Of a DNA stretch of 64,000 bases, positions 40,371 to 50,109 are shown one piece after another. The stretch is from Sphingomonas beigongshangi (GTDB lineage: Bacteria > Pseudomonadota > Alphaproteobacteria > Sphingomonadales > Sphingomonadaceae). Under the pieces are notes generated by a model. It was not told the origin of the DNA. It made no database searches and saw nothing but the letters and a program-made list of their open reading frames with translations. Position 1 is the first letter of the stretch; every line of letters starts with the position of its first letter. The DNA lies in the NCBI RefSeq assembly GCF_016820445.1, contig NZ_JADHDT010000006.1:124001-188000 (forward strand), in the 5' to 3' direction. The translations under genes were made by a program, and so were the position numbers.

Positions 40371-41759
40371 TCAGGTAGTTCCGCCCCCCAGGCCCGCGAC
40401 CAGCCGCGACAGCCCCACGCCGTTCGATCCTTTGACGAGTACCGCGTCGCCGGCGCGGGCCAGATCCCGAAGGCGGCCCAGCGCGGTCGCGGCATCGGCC
40501 ACATGGACGACATCGACGCGCCCCTCAAGGGCCTTCGCGAGCGGCGTCATCGCTTCACCGACGAGCAGCGCCGTCTCGACGCGCGCCGCGACGACCGGGT
40601 CGGCGAGACCGGCGTGGTAATCGGCCGAATCGTCGCCCAGCTCGCGCATCTCGCCCAGCACCGCGAGGTGCCGGCCCGGCTCCTGCGCCAGCACCGCCAG
40701 CGTCGCGCGCATCGAGGCGGGATTGGCGTTGTAGCTTTCGTCGATCACCAGCATCTCGCCGCCCGCCGCCGGCGCCATGAAGCGCGCGCCGCGTCCGGCG
40801 AGCCCGCCCATCTCCCCGAGCGCGAGGCCCGCCAGGCCGAGGTCCGCGCCCGCCGCATCGACCGCGGCGAGCACCGCCAGCGCGTTCGACACCCAGTGCA
40901 TGCCGGGCTGCGACAGGGTGAAGGACAGCTCGCGCTGGCCGAGCCGCGCGGACACGAACGTGCCACCGGTCGGCAGGCGCATCGCCTCCGTCGCATGGAC
41001 ATCCGCCGCCTTGTCGAGGCCGAAGGTGACGATCCGCGCAGCATGGGGGCGGGCCGCGGCGATCAGGCGGTCGCGATGCGGGCTGTCGTAGGGGACGATG
41101 GCGGTGCCGCCGGGCTCCAACCCCTGGAAGATCTCGCCCTTCGCATCCGCGATCGCGCTCTCGTCTGCGAAGAAGGCGGTGTGCGCGGGCGCGATGGCGG
41201 TGATGATCGCGATATGCGGTCGCACCAGCCGGGTCAGCTGCGCGAGCTCGCCCGCGTGGTTCATCCCCATCTCGAACACGCCGACGCGCGTCTCGCGCGG
41301 CATGCGCGCGAGGCTGAGCGGCACGCCGGTGTGGTTGTTGTAGCTCTTGACCGACCGATGGACCTCGCCCGGCATCGACCGGTCGAGCGCGGCGAACAGC
41401 GCTTCCTTCGCGCTGGTCTTGCCGACCGAGCCCGTCACGCCGATCACCGTGCCGGCCATCCGCGCCCGCGCGGCGCGGCCGAGGTCGTTGAGCGCGGCGA
41501 AGGTGTCGGCGACGCGGACGTGCGGATGCGGTGTCTCCTGCGCGACGATCGCCCCGCCCGCCCCTTGCCCGAAGGCCTGCGGCAGGAAACGATGGCCGTC
41601 CGTGCTCTCGCCGATCAGCGCGATGAACAGGTCGTCCGTGCTGACCTCGCGGCTGTCGAAGGCGACGCCGTCGACGGCGAAATCGGCCGAGGCGATGCCG
41701 GATACGGCGGCGGCGATCTCCGCGGCGGTCCAGAGCCGCGTTCCGCCCGCCCCCGTCAT
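40371..41759 (-). CDS. murF: UDP-MurNAc-tripeptide--D-Ala-D-Ala ligase
   Basis: The 462-aa Mur ligase adds the D-Ala-D-Ala dipeptide, so it uses the Ddl product. Landmarks are [20 protein letters not shown] (P-loop with SVGKT), [16 protein letters not shown] (MurF-specific GMNxxGE), [13 protein letters not shown] motif ([16 protein letters not shown]), and [15 protein letters not shown]. The start is ATG 41759 ([20 protein letters not shown]), overlapping murE by 4 bases. Length is normal. The first domain contains the [13 protein letters not shown] binding element. Confidence 0.97.
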   Translation of the reverse strand: MTGAGGTRLWTAAEIAAAVSGIASADFAVDGVAFDSREVSTDDLFIALIGESTDGHRFLPQAFGQGAGGAIVAQETPHPHVRVADTFAALNDLGRAARARMAGTVIGVTGSVGKTSAKEALFAALDRSMPGEVHRSVKSYNNHTGVPLSLARMPRETRVGVFEMGMNHAGELAQLTRLVRPHIAIITAIAPAHTAFFADESAIADAKGEIFQGLEPGGTAIVPYDSPHRDRLIAAARPHAARIVTFGLDKAADVHATEAMRLPTGGTFVSARLGQRELSFTLSQPGMHWVSNALAVLAAVDAAGADLGLAGLALGEMGGLAGRGARFMAPAAGGEMLVIDESYNANPASMRATLAVLAQEPGRHLAVLGEMRELGDDSADYHAGLADPVVAARVETALLVGEAMTPLAKALEGRVDVVHVADAATALGRLRDLARAGDAVLVKGSNGVGLSRLVAGLGGGTT

Positions 41760-43171
41760 GCCGCGCACTCCCGCGCCACCGTGACGTCGTCGAACGGCAG
41801 CACCAGATCGCCGACCACCTGGCCCTGCTCGTGCCCCTTGCCCGCGACGAGCACGATGTCCTCCGGCCCCGCCTCGCGGATCGCGGCGCCGATCGCCTCG
41901 CGCCGGTCGCCGATCTCGCGCAGTCCGGGTGCGCCGCGCAGCACCGCGGCGCGGATCGCCGCGGGATCCTCCGTCCGGGGATTGTCGTCGGTGACGATCG
42001 CGACATCGGCCTGCGTTCCCGCGACCTGCCCCATCGTCTCGCGCTTGCCCGCATCGCGGTCGCCGCCCGCGCCGAAGACGACGAACAGCCGCCCGCGCGC
42101 GTGCGGCTTGAGCGCGGCGATCGCTGCCTCGAGCGCATCGGGCGTGTGCGCGTAATCGACGTAGACGGGCGCGCCGCTCTTCGCGATCGCCGCACGCTCC
42201 AGCCGGCCGCGCACCGGCTGCAGCCGCGCCAGGTCGGCGATGGTCCGCGCGACATCGCCGCCCGTTGCGATCACCAGGCCGGCGGCGACCAGCGCATTGG
42301 CTGCCTGATAGCCGCCGATCAGCGGCAGCGCGACGCGATGTTCCGCGCCGTCCGCCTCGATCGTCAGCCCCTGGCCGAGCAGGGTCGGGTCGCGCCGCAC
42401 GAGCCGCAGCGTCGTGCCGCGCTCGCCGACCGTGATCAGCTTGTTGCCCCGCGCCCGCGCCAGGTCCACGACGCGGTCCGCGTGAATGTCGTCCGACCAT
42501 ACGACGGCGGTGCCGGCGGGATCGAGCACCTCGGAGAACAGCCGCAGCTTCGCGGTCAGATAGGCGCCCATGTCGCCATGATAGTCGAGGTGGTCGCGGC
42601 TGAGATTGGTGAAGGCGGCCGCCGCGACGCGCAGCCCCTCGGTCCGGTACTGTGTCAGCCCGTGGCTCGACGCCTCGAAGGCGACATGGGTCACGCCTTC
42701 GCGGGCCAGGCCGGCGACGTTGGACAGGAAGGTGACGACGTCGGGCGTGGTCAGGCCGGTGGTGACGCGCTCGTCCGCCGTCGTCACGCCGAGCGTGCCG
42801 ATCGACGCCGCATGATGGCCGGCCATCCGCCACAACTGGCGCGTCATCTCGACCGTCGATGTCTTGCCGTTCGTGCCCGTCACCGCGACCGCGACGTCGG
42901 GAAAGGGCGCGAAGAAGGCGGCGGCGAGACGCGCGAAACGCTCGCGCGGGTTCTCGTCGTGGATCGCGACCGCACCCTCGACCGCGACGCCCGGCCGCAC
43001 CACGACCGCCACCGCGCCGCTGCGCACCGCGTCGGCGATGAAGTCCTCGCCGTTGACGCGGGCGCCCTGGAAGGCGCCGAAGACGGTGCCCGGCGCGACC
43101 TTGCGGTGGTCGATGGCGAACCCGGTGACGAGCGCCGCGTCGTCGTTCCCGGTAAGCTGGCCCAGCCTCAT
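41756..43171 (-). CDS. murE: UDP-MurNAc-L-Ala-D-Glu--meso-DAP ligase
   Basis: The 471-aa Mur ligase adds the third peptide residue. The P-loop is AVAVTGTNGKTSTVEMTRQL, and the specificity loop TDDNPRTEDPAAIR contains DNPR, the mark of meso-diaminopimelate ligases, so this organism has DAP-type peptidoglycan. EASSHGLTQYR is also conserved. The start is ATG 43171 (MRLGQLTGNDDAALVTGFAI); the longer reading runs into the ftsI end. It overlaps murF by 4 bases. Confidence 0.97.
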   Translation of the reverse strand: MRLGQLTGNDDAALVTGFAIDHRKVAPGTVFGAFQGARVNGEDFIADAVRSGAVAVVVRPGVAVEGAVAIHDENPRERFARLAAAFFAPFPDVAVAVTGTNGKTSTVEMTRQLWRMAGHHAASIGTLGVTTADERVTTGLTTPDVVTFLSNVAGLAREGVTHVAFEASSHGLTQYRTEGLRVAAAAFTNLSRDHLDYHGDMGAYLTAKLRLFSEVLDPAGTAVVWSDDIHADRVVDLARARGNKLITVGERGTTLRLVRRDPTLLGQGLTIEADGAEHRVALPLIGGYQAANALVAAGLVIATGGDVARTIADLARLQPVRGRLERAAIAKSGAPVYVDYAHTPDALEAAIAALKPHARGRLFVVFGAGGDRDAGKRETMGQVAGTQADVAIVTDDNPRTEDPAAIRAAVLRGAPGLREIGDRREAIGAAIREAGPEDIVLVAGKGHEQGQVVGDLVLPFDDVTVARECAA

Positions 43172-43181
43172 GCCGCCCGCC

Positions 43182-44897
43182 TCAACGGCCGTCGACCGGC
43201 GGCGCGCTCGGATCCTGCCACAGCGTCGGCGTGATGTCCGACACGTCGATATCGCGCCGCTCGTCCGGCACGACGCCCAGCATCGCGCCCACCCGTGCGA
43301 TCGTGCGGCCCACCACGGGCGCCGCGTTCCAGGCTGCGGTCTTCCACCCGCCAGTCTCCTTCGTCCCCTGCGGCGAATCGAGCATCGCCAGCACGACGTA
43401 GCGCGGCGCATCCATCGGGAAGGCCGCCGCGAACGTCGCGACGTTGCGCGAGCGGTCGTAGCCGCCCGCCACCGCGGCCTCCGCCGTACCCGTCTTGCCG
43501 CCGACGCGATAGCCCGGTGCGTCGCCTTTACGTCCGGTACCGCGCAGAACGATCAGGCGCAGCATCTGTCGCATGCGCGCGCTGGTCGCCTCGCTGATCA
43601 CCCGGCGCCCGCGCGGCGCCTGTCCGGGCGCGATCTTCATCAGCGTCGCCGGGCGCCAGATGCCACCGTTGACCAGCGCCGCATAGGCGGAGGCGAGATG
43701 CAGCGGCGTCACCGCGATGCCATGGCCATATGCGGTGGTCATCGTCGTGGTGCGGGCCCAGAAGCCGGGCCACAGCGGACGCCCCTTCTCGCGCAGTTCG
43801 ATATCGGGCTTGGTATCGAAACCGAGCTTGCGGAACATCGCCTGCATCCGCTGCGGTCCGACCTCGTCGGCGACGCGCGCGGTCGCGACGTTCGAGGAAT
43901 AGATCAGCGTCTCCGCCATGTTGAGCCAGCGCTTCGGATCGCCACGCTCGTCATGGATGGTGAAGCGACCGACCTGCAGCGGGTGCGTCGCATCGAAACG
44001 CCGGTTCATGCTGGTGACGACGCCATTGTCGATCGCCGCCGCCATGGTGATAGGCTTGAAGGTCGAACCGAGTTCGAACACGCTCTGCGTCGTGATGTTG
44101 CGCAGTTCGTCGCTGCCGGACGTACCGACGCGATTGGGATTGAACGTCGGCAGCGACACCATCGAGATGACCTCGCCGGTATGGACGTCGAGGACGATGC
44201 CGCCCGCCGCGCGCGCGGAGAAGGTCGTCATGGCACGACCGAGCTCGCTTTCCAGCGCCGCCTGCACACGCGTGTCGATCGACAGCTGGGCCGGCTGTCC
44301 CGCCTTGGCGGGATCGAGCAACCGCTCGTCCAGCACGCGCTCCATGCCGCTCATGCCGTGCCCGTCGGTCGACAGGAAGCCCAGCGCATGCGCCGCGAGC
44401 GTCGACTGCGGATAAAGACGCTGAGTCTCGCGCGCGAAGACGATCGCCGGCTCGCCGATCGCATTGACCTGCTCGACCAGCGCCGGGCTGGCGCGGCGCT
44501 GCAGATAGGTGAAGCTGACGGACTTGGTCAGCTGTGCGTAGAACCACGCCTGGTCGCCGCGATCGGGCATCAGCGCGGCGAGCTTCGCCGCGATCTCCAT
44601 CTTGTCGCCCAGCACCTTGTTCGGGTGGACCGCGATCGTCCAGGCATCGATCGTCCGCGCCAGCGGCGCGCCGTTGCGATCGACGATGTCGCCCCGCGCG
44701 GCGAGCGCCGCCGTGCGCGCCTGCGCCTCCGCGCCCGAGAAGACGCCGAGCATCGCAAGCCGGCCGATCACCACGGTCAGCGCCGCCGCGAAGAGCAGCA
44801 TCAGCATCATCAGCCGGGTATGGCTGGTCGCGACCAGCGCCTGGCGCTGGCCGGCGCTGCGCCGCGGGGCGGCCGGGCGGGCGACGATGACGGTCAC
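43182..44897 (-). CDS. ftsI: Septal transpeptidase FtsI (PBP3)
   Basis: The 571-aa class B penicillin-binding protein crosslinks septal peptidoglycan with FtsW. The start is GTG 44897. A basic N-terminus precedes one TM helix (about 31-50). The PBP dimer domain (GDIVDRNGAPLARTIDAWTI) is followed by the catalytic Ser in LGSTFKPITMAAAID (SxxK), the second motif SSN in IYSSNVATARVADEVG and the third motif KTG in VGGKTGTAEAAVAGG. This is the beta-lactam target. It overlaps ftsL by 4 bases (GTGA). Confidence 0.97.
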   Translation of the reverse strand: MTVIVARPAAPRRSAGQRQALVATSHTRLMMLMLLFAAALTVVIGRLAMLGVFSGAEAQARTAALAARGDIVDRNGAPLARTIDAWTIAVHPNKVLGDKMEIAAKLAALMPDRGDQAWFYAQLTKSVSFTYLQRRASPALVEQVNAIGEPAIVFARETQRLYPQSTLAAHALGFLSTDGHGMSGMERVLDERLLDPAKAGQPAQLSIDTRVQAALESELGRAMTTFSARAAGGIVLDVHTGEVISMVSLPTFNPNRVGTSGSDELRNITTQSVFELGSTFKPITMAAAIDNGVVTSMNRRFDATHPLQVGRFTIHDERGDPKRWLNMAETLIYSSNVATARVADEVGPQRMQAMFRKLGFDTKPDIELREKGRPLWPGFWARTTTMTTAYGHGIAVTPLHLASAYAALVNGGIWRPATLMKIAPGQAPRGRRVISEATSARMRQMLRLIVLRGTGRKGDAPGYRVGGKTGTAEAAVAGGYDRSRNVATFAAAFPMDAPRYVVLAMLDSPQGTKETGGWKTAAWNAAPVVGRTIARVGAMLGVVPDERRDIDVSDITPTLWQDPSAPPVDGR

Positions 44898-45577
44898 CGT
44901 TTGCGGGCTTCCGAGCGGGCGTTCGACAGGATCTCGCCCAGCGTCGTGTCAGACAGCAGCTTCTTGTCGAGCATCGCGACGGCCTGCGGGCGCACCTTCG
45001 CGACCGCGGCCGCGCCGCGCGCCGCGTCGTTGAGCTTGGCTATCATCCGCGCGCTCTTCTCGACCGCCGCCGCCTTGATGACGGTGGCGCCGGCGGCGAG
45101 CTTGGCGGTCGGGATCACCGCGCGTGCGGCCTTGGGCATGGCTGCCGCGACCTGCACCACCGCCGGCGCCGGAGTCGCGGCCGCCGTCGCGGGCGCGTTG
45201 AGCACCGGCATCGACAGCGACGGCACGACGAGCGCGGCGGTGCGGATCGCGCCCTCGCCCTGCCCCGGCGCGGCGGGGCCGCCACCGGCGTCGAGACTGG
45301 CGAGCGCCTGCTCGTCGGAGACGAACTGCCCCGCCACGGGGGCGGCGAGCGCCAGCGTCTCGCCGTTCCACTTTTCCAGCTGGGCGAGATTGGCGCGCGT
45401 GTCGAATTCGGTCTCCAGCGCGCGGATGTCGCGCTGCGCGGCATCGATCTTGCGATCCATGCCCTCCAGCTTCTTGCGCTCGGCGGCGACCTGCAGCGAG
45501 ACGAGATAGAAGCCGAGCACGATGGCGACACAGCCACCGAACCAGCCTATTCCCTTCAACCGGTACGCCGCGGTCAT
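44894..45577 (-). CDS. ftsL: FtsL-like cell division protein with a long Ala-rich extension
   Basis: The 227-aa protein starts at ATG 45577 ([20 protein letters not shown]). A TM helix (about 9-29) is followed by a leucine-zipper-like coiled coil ([40 protein letters not shown]) ending with [20 protein letters not shown], the usual FtsL body. Residues about 95-225 are Ala/Val/Pro-rich and end in a Lys/Arg segment; typical FtsL proteins stop near 100-120 aa. GGAGG precedes the ATG, which overlaps the rsmH stop. Position between rsmH and ftsI identifies it. Confidence 0.88.
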   Translation of the reverse strand: MTAAYRLKGIGWFGGCVAIVLGFYLVSLQVAAERKKLEGMDRKIDAAQRDIRALETEFDTRANLAQLEKWNGETLALAAPVAGQFVSDEQALASLDAGGGPAAPGQGEGAIRTAALVVPSLSMPVLNAPATAAATPAPAVVQVAAAMPKAARAVIPTAKLAAGATVIKAAAVEKSARMIAKLNDAARGAAAVAKVRPQAVAMLDKKLLSDTTLGEILSNARSEARKR

Positions 45578-46545
45578 ATACTCACCTCCTGATTGCTGCC
45601 CGCCCCCGGACGCATGCCCTGATCGAAGGACCCGTGCTCCCACGCGGGCGCATCGGTCCGTGTGGCGACCCGGAGCGTCGCGGAACGCGCGCGCGGATTG
45701 CGCGCCAGCTCCGCCTCTCCGGCGCGGATCGCCTTGCCGACGTTTGCGAACGTCGGCGCCTTGCCTGACGCGGCCTGCGGCAGGTGACGCGAGCCGCCGG
45801 GCACGTTGCCCGAGCGTTCGCGCAGGAACCTCTTCACCAGCCGATCCTCCAGGCTGTGGAAGGTGACGATCGCCAGGCGACCGCCCGGCTTCAGCACGCG
45901 CTCCGCGGCGGCGAGCCCGTCGGCAAGCTCGCCCAGCTCGCGGTTCACATGGATGCGGATCGCCTGGAAGGTCCGCGTCGCCGGATCCTTCTTGTCGTGC
46001 GGCCGGTGGCCCAGCGCCTTGCGCACCGCCAGCGCGAGTTCGCCGGTACGCGTGAGCGGCCGCGCCGCGACGATCGCGCGCGCGACGCGGCGCGACTTGG
46101 GCTCCTCGCCATAATGGTAGAGGACGTCGGCGATCGCCTCCTCGTCGGCGGTGTTGAGGAAGTCGGCCGCGCTCGGCCCCTCCTGGCTCATCCGCATGTC
46201 GAGGGGGCCGTCCGACTGGAAGGAGAAGCCGCGCGCCGCCTGGTCGAGCTGCATCGACGATACGCCGATATCCATCGTCAGCCCGTCGACCGGCGACTCG
46301 ATCGCGGCCTCCAGCGCGGAAAAGTCGCTGTGCACGAGCGTCAGTCCATCGAGCCCCGCGGCGCGGCCCGCGGCGATCGCGTCGGGATCGCGGTCGAACG
46401 CGATCACGCGCGCGCCCCGCGCCAGGATCGCGCGCGTGTAGCCGCCCGCGCCGAAGGTCGCGTCGACGATCGTCTCGCCGGGCGCGGGCGCGAGACCGGC
46501 GACCACTTCGTCGAGCAGCACGGGGATGTGGGGCGCGTCAGTCAA
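45574..46545 (-). CDS. rsmH: 16S rRNA (cytosine1402-N4)-methyltransferase
   Basis: The 323-aa (MraW) enzyme methylates C1402 in the ribosomal P site using SAM. Landmarks are [40 protein letters not shown] (SAM loop), [20 protein letters not shown] and [20 protein letters not shown]. The start is TTG 46545, just before [11 protein letters not shown]; no ATG fits. It overlaps mraZ by 8 bases. Length is normal. The gene is always next to mraZ in the cluster. Confidence 0.96.
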   Translation of the reverse strand: MTDAPHIPVLLDEVVAGLAPAPGETIVDATFGAGGYTRAILARGARVIAFDRDPDAIAAGRAAGLDGLTLVHSDFSALEAAIESPVDGLTMDIGVSSMQLDQAARGFSFQSDGPLDMRMSQEGPSAADFLNTADEEAIADVLYHYGEEPKSRRVARAIVAARPLTRTGELALAVRKALGHRPHDKKDPATRTFQAIRIHVNRELGELADGLAAAERVLKPGGRLAIVTFHSLEDRLVKRFLRERSGNVPGGSRHLPQAASGKAPTFANVGKAIRAGEAELARNPRARSATLRVATRTDAPAWEHGSFDQGMRPGAGSNQEVSI

Positions 46546-47041
46546 GCGCGACCCCCTTGTCCTGGCAGTAATAGCGGCAGGCGGCGACCATCTGCGGCGC
46601 GATGCCGGGTGTCGACAGCAGCGTCTTGGGGTCCCAGATCTCGATATAGTCGAGCGTGCCCCAGAAGAAGGCATGCGCACCGATATTGGCGTAGAAGCGC
46701 GGAAAGCCGGGCATGATGAAACGCCCCGAACCGTCGAAGGGCACCGCCTCGCCGTTCGCGCCGCCGCGCTTGATATTGTGGTCGACCTTGCCGTCGAGTC
46801 CGCGCGACAAAGCGACGCGCTCGTTCAGCTCGCGCTTGAGCTCGGCGATATAGGCAGGGTCGTAGGCGATCAGACAGGGCTGATCCTCGTGCGCGGCGAT
46901 GATGACGGTGCCGCCGTCCTTGCCGTCGGCGCGGGGCGCATTCTCCGCCAGCGTCGAGCGGAGCGCGTTGGGGATGGCAACCCGGCCCTTGTCGTCGACA
47001 AGAGCAAGTCCGCTTCCCTGATAATTGCCCCTTTCTGTCAC
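46538..47041 (-). CDS. mraZ: Transcriptional regulator MraZ
   Basis: The 167-aa AbrB-fold protein binds upstream repeats of the dcw cluster and also acts as a DNA-binding regulator. Two SpoVT/AbrB halves are visible: [20 protein letters not shown] (DKGRVAIP) and [20 protein letters not shown] (GRF.MP). The C-terminal end [11 protein letters not shown] is polar and includes Cys. The start is uncertain: GTG 47041 gives [12 protein letters not shown] 47071 gives a 10-aa longer form with a GAGGG site 2 bases away. A sigma70-like promoter lies about 110 bases upstream. Confidence 0.9.
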   Translation of the reverse strand: MTERGNYQGSGLALVDDKGRVAIPNALRSTLAENAPRADGKDGGTVIIAAHEDQPCLIAYDPAYIAELKRELNERVALSRGLDGKVDHNIKRGGANGEAVPFDGSGRFIMPGFPRFYANIGAHAFFWGTLDYIEIWDPKTLLSTPGIAPQMVAACRYYCQDKGVALD

Positions 47042-47150
47042 GCCCGTCTCGCACCCTGGCGCGCACGGCATCACCCTCGAAATCCGACCCTCGTCGGACT
47101 CCGACCGTCTTTGCGGCCAGCAAAGGTGATACCTGCCCCGTTGTTGGCAA

Positions 47151-47179
47151 TGGATACCAACAGGCAGGCGGGGACGCAA
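47151..47179 (-). promoter_or_regulatory. Possible sigma70 promoter of the dcw cluster
   Basis: On the minus strand TTGCGT (47179-47174), a 17-base spacer and TATCCA (47156-47151) approximate a sigma70 promoter, starting transcription about 100 bases before mraZ. GGTATC occurs twice near it, but no clear set of MraZ-type repeats was found. Confidence 0.35.
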
Positions 47180-47198
47180 CGGGATTTTCGGGGAAAGA

Positions 47199-47214
47199 GG
47201 GGGAAAGCGCCCCC
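47199..47214 (-). terminator. Weak terminator-like stem before mraZ
   Basis: GGGGGCGCTTTCCCCC on the minus strand followed by TCTTTCCCC lies 123 bases after the small membrane protein gene and 20 bases before the putative dcw promoter. The stem is only 5 bp. Confidence 0.3.
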
Positions 47215-47336
47215 TTTCGTCGCTTATCCTCTGGGTGGACGCTCCATTCGGCGCTGCAGCGAAATCCCTGGCATGTCACGAGAATCGGCCAGCCAGACGC
47301 ACGCGTGGCGCGCCGTCCCCGATTTTCCCCGGCGGA

Positions 47337-47618
47337 TCACCGGTTGGCTTGGCTGTTGCTGGTCGAGGGGGCGACGCCGAGTTCGGCGAGCGGTTCGCCG
47401 GAGGCGTCGGCAGCGGCCTGCGCGCTGCCCGCGTTGGTCAGTGCCATGTTGGCGACGACATCGGCCTGCGCCGATCCGGCCGTGGCGATCGGACGCTCCC
47501 GCGTCGCCGACCCCAGGATCGCGCTGGCGATGGCGATGAGCAGGACGACCGCGACCAGGCCGATCAGTCCGACCTTGACCCGCTGCACCGTCTGGGAATG
47601 TTCGCGCGCTGGCTTCAT
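47337..47618 (-). CDS. Small membrane protein upstream of the dcw cluster
   Basis: The 93-aa protein begins MKPAREHSQTVQRVKVGLIG followed by LVAVVLLIAIASAILG. A basic N-terminus and one membrane helix (about 17-37) indicate an N-in topology. The rest (about 40-93) is Ala/Ser/Gly-rich, without Cys or a recognised motif. It lies 295 bases upstream of mraZ and 48 bases after cysK on the same strand. A small anchored periplasmic protein of unknown role; the gene position next to the division cluster is the only hint. Confidence 0.7.
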   Translation of the reverse strand: MKPAREHSQTVQRVKVGLIGLVAVVLLIAIASAILGSATRERPIATAGSAQADVVANMALTNAGSAQAAADASGEPLAELGVAPSTSNSQANR

Positions 47619-47666
47619 CGTGTCGCGCTGTTGTAACGACTTGCCGCGCGATTGTCGATCAGGCGA

Positions 47667-48635
47667 TCAGGCGAGCCCTTTCGCCTGTCGCCATGCCGGG
47701 TCGTACAGGGTGGACAGATAGCGGAAGCCGGTGTCGCACAGGATGGTCGCGATCCGCTTGCCCGGGCCAAGATGCCGCGCCAGCCGCACCGCCCCGGCGA
47801 CGTTGATACCCGACGACAGCCCGAGGCACAGGCCCTCCGCGCCGAGCAGGCGGCGCACCCAGTCCCAGCCTTCCTGGTCGGAGATGCGGAACTGCGTATC
47901 GACCGGCGCGCCTTCCAAGTTGGCGGTGATCCGCCCCTGCCCGATCCCCTCAGCGACCGACGACCCCTCGCTACGCAATTCGCCGCAGGCGTAGTAATCG
48001 TACAGCGCCGCGCCGTGCGGGTCGCTGAGCGCGATGCACACCGCCTCGTCCTTGGCCTTCAGCCCCAGGCCGACACCGGCGAACGTGCCGCCCGTGCCGA
48101 CGGCGCAGGTGAAACCGTCGATGCGACCGTCCATCTGCGACCAGATCTCCTCGGCGGTGCCGGTGATGTGCGCGCGACGGTTGGCCACGTTGTCGAACTG
48201 GTTGGCCCAGAGCGCATTGTCGCGCTCCTCCGCGATGCGGCGGCTGGTGTGCACGAAGTGACAGGGCGAGGAGTAGGGCGCGGCGGGTACCAGAACGAGT
48301 TCGGCACCGAGCGCGCGCAACGTGTCCATCTTCTCGCGGCTCTGCGTCTCGGGCATGACGATGATCGTCCGGTAGCCCTTGGCGTTGGCGACCAGCGCCA
48401 GGCCGATCCCGGTATTGCCGGCGGTGCCCTCGACGATCGTGCCGCCCGGCCTCAGCAGGCCCCGCGCTTCCGCGTCCTCGACGATGCCGAGCGCGGCGCG
48501 ATCCTTGATGCTGGCGCCGGGGTTGGCGAATTCGCATTTGCCGAAGATGTCGCACCCCGTCTCTTCGCTCGGCCCCTTCAGGCGGACGAGCGGCGTGTTG
48601 CCGATCAGGGCGAGCGTATCGGGCAGGCTGGACAT
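47667..48635 (-). CDS. cysK: Cysteine synthase A
   Basis: The 322-aa PLP enzyme makes cysteine from O-acetylserine and sulfide. It starts MSSLPDTLALIGNTPLVRLK; the catalytic Lys is in NPGASIKDRAALGIVEDAEA, the Asn-loop and phosphate-binding loop are EGTAGNTGIGLALVANAKGY and CAVGTGGTFAGVGLGLKAKD, and VPAAPYSSPCHFVH is the substrate-loop region. Length matches CysK. The next gene (+) is divergent, with a 162-base gap. In alphaproteobacteria it may also be named cysK1; I cannot separate it from thiosulfate-using CysM by sequence alone, though the length and the ETGCDIFGKCEFANP core favour CysK. Confidence 0.93.
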   Translation of the reverse strand: MSSLPDTLALIGNTPLVRLKGPSEETGCDIFGKCEFANPGASIKDRAALGIVEDAEARGLLRPGGTIVEGTAGNTGIGLALVANAKGYRTIIVMPETQSREKMDTLRALGAELVLVPAAPYSSPCHFVHTSRRIAEERDNALWANQFDNVANRRAHITGTAEEIWSQMDGRIDGFTCAVGTGGTFAGVGLGLKAKDEAVCIALSDPHGAALYDYYACGELRSEGSSVAEGIGQGRITANLEGAPVDTQFRISDQEGWDWVRRLLGAEGLCLGLSSGINVAGAVRLARHLGPGKRIATILCDTGFRYLSTLYDPAWRQAKGLA

Positions 48636-48797
48636 GGCTCGCTAGATGGCGCGGGTGCAACGCGGGGGCAAGCGGCGCGTGACGACGCGCACCGCCAGTT
48701 CCGCTTGGCGGCCATAAAGCTGCGCTTGGCCGATTTTGCAGCGCGACAAAAGCGTGCTTGACGCTGACCCGTCGTATACGCAAAGCACCGCGCCATC

Positions 48798-49181
48798 ATG
48801 AAGAGCGCCCTCCTCCCCGCCGCCGCCGCGCTGCTCGCGCTGGCCGCCTGCAACAACAAGCCGGCCCAGCCCGAGGTCGTCGACACCAATCCCGATCCGA
48901 TGGCGACGCAGCTCGCCAATCGCCCGCCCGTCGAGCTGCCGCCGGCGATCAAGGCGGACAAGACGTTCCGCTGCAAGGACAACAGCCTGCTCTACGTCAC
49001 CTTCTTCGACGGCGACAAGCTGGCCTTCGTGCGGACCGAGAAGACGGGCGCCCCCAACCGCCTGACCGCCGCCAAGTCCGGCGATCCGCTCACCGCGGAC
49101 GGCGGCTGGAAGCTGACGGGCACGCCGTCGAACATCACGATCACGCGGCCGGGCAAGGGCACGCTGACCTGCAAGTCGTAA
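48798..49181 (+). CDS. MliC-like lipoprotein (hypothetical)
   Basis: The 127-aa lipoprotein has signal MKSALLPAAAALLALAACNN with lipobox LAAC (Cys18). The mature part ends with TFRCKDNSLLYVTFFDGDKL, LTAAKSGDPLTADGGWKLTG and NITITRPGKGTLTCKS. A pair of Cys near 59 and 125 and the beta-rich F-x-C start resemble the membrane-bound lysozyme inhibitor (MliC) fold, but the conserved lysozyme-loop residues are not obvious. I treat the family as tentative. It is transcribed alone, ended by a good terminator at 49209. Confidence 0.7.
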   Translation: MKSALLPAAAALLALAACNNKPAQPEVVDTNPDPMATQLANRPPVELPPAIKADKTFRCKDNSLLYVTFFDGDKLAFVRTEKTGAPNRLTAAKSGDPLTADGGWKLTGTPSNITITRPGKGTLTCKS

Positions 49182-49208
49182 CCCGACTGGCTCCCCCGAT
49201 ATAGTCAG

Positions 49209-49242
49209 AGGCCGGCGGCGCGATCCGCCGGCCTTTTCTTTT
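49209..49242 (+). terminator. Rho-independent terminator
   Basis: AGGCCGGCGG (49209-49218) and CCGCCGGCCT (49225-49234) form a perfect 10-bp stem around six bases and are followed by TTTCTTTTG. Confidence 0.9.
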
Positions 49243-49306
49243 GTCCCGAGGCCTGCCGATGCGCGGGCCGCTCGACGGCTGTCGAACGGACCGATACGGT
49301 CGCGCC

Positions 49307-50026
49307 ATGGCAACGATCGCGGTCTATAGTGCGAAGGGTGGCGTCGGAAAGACCAGCCTCGCGGTCAACCTCGCCTGGTGCGCGGCGACCGCGTCCCGGC
49401 GCCGCACCCTGCTGTGGGACCTCGATCCGCAGGGGGCGGCGACCTGGATCCTCGGCGACGGCCCTTCCGCCCCCGCCGCCGATCGCGCGCAGGCGATCTT
49501 CACCCGCGACGTGGGCGCGGCGGCGCAGGTCCGCGCGACCGCCACCGACGGGCTCGACCTGATCGCGGCGGATGCCTCGCTGCGCGATCTGGACGTCGTG
49601 CTGCACCGCATCGGCAAGCGCCGCCGCCTCGGCAAGCTGATCGACGACGTGGGCGATTACGATCACGTGCTGCTCGACTGTCCGCCGGGATTGACGGAGA
49701 CCAGCGAGCAGGTGATCCGCGCCGCCGACCTCATCGTCATGCCCGTCGCGCCCTCGCCGCTTTCGCACCGCACGCATGACGAGGTGGTGCGGCATCTTGG
49801 TGGCAAGGTCGCCGTGATGCCCGTCCACGCGATGGTCGATCGGCGTCGCCGGCTGCATGCCGAGGCGCTGGCCGCGCATCCCGATTGGCCGGTCATTCCC
49901 ATGGCGAGCGCGGTCGAGGCCATGGCGGGACACCGACTCCCGCTCGGCGCCTATGCCCCCCGATCCGCCGCGACGCGCGCCTTCGCCGACGTGTGGATCG
50001 CGATCGAGCGCCGGTTGGCCGGCTAG
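49307..50026 (+). CDS. ParA-family ATPase
   Basis: The 239-aa protein begins MATIAVYSAKGGVGKTSLAV, a deviant Walker A motif (KGGVGKT) with the signature Lys. Walker A' (LLWDLDPQGAATW) and Walker B (YDHVLLDCPPGLTETSEQVI) are present. It belongs to the ParA/MinD group, which positions cargo or chromosomes using ATP-driven dimers. No partner ParB gene is adjacent. The C-terminal half (MASAVEAMAGHRLPLGAYAP) is typical of short standalone ParA proteins. The next gene, aat, starts 84 bases on, and the two may be cotranscribed. The ATG at 49307 is not preceded by a strong Shine-Dalgarno site. Confidence 0.88.
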   Translation: MATIAVYSAKGGVGKTSLAVNLAWCAATASRRRTLLWDLDPQGAATWILGDGPSAPAADRAQAIFTRDVGAAAQVRATATDGLDLIAADASLRDLDVVLHRIGKRRRLGKLIDDVGDYDHVLLDCPPGLTETSEQVIRAADLIVMPVAPSPLSHRTHDEVVRHLGGKVAVMPVHAMVDRRRRLHAEALAAHPDWPVIPMASAVEAMAGHRLPLGAYAPRSAATRAFADVWIAIERRLAG

Positions 50027-50109
50027 AATCCGGTCCATTCTGGCGGGAGCGGCGCCGCCCCTCACCCCGTGCCTTGCCATCGGCAGCGTGCACCGCCACC
50101 TTGGCGGCG

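Noticed and set aside
47042..47336. MraZ-binding repeats upstream of mraZ
   Set aside because: GGTATC and GAGGGT elements recur but no regularly spaced set matching known MraZ boxes could be defined by eye.
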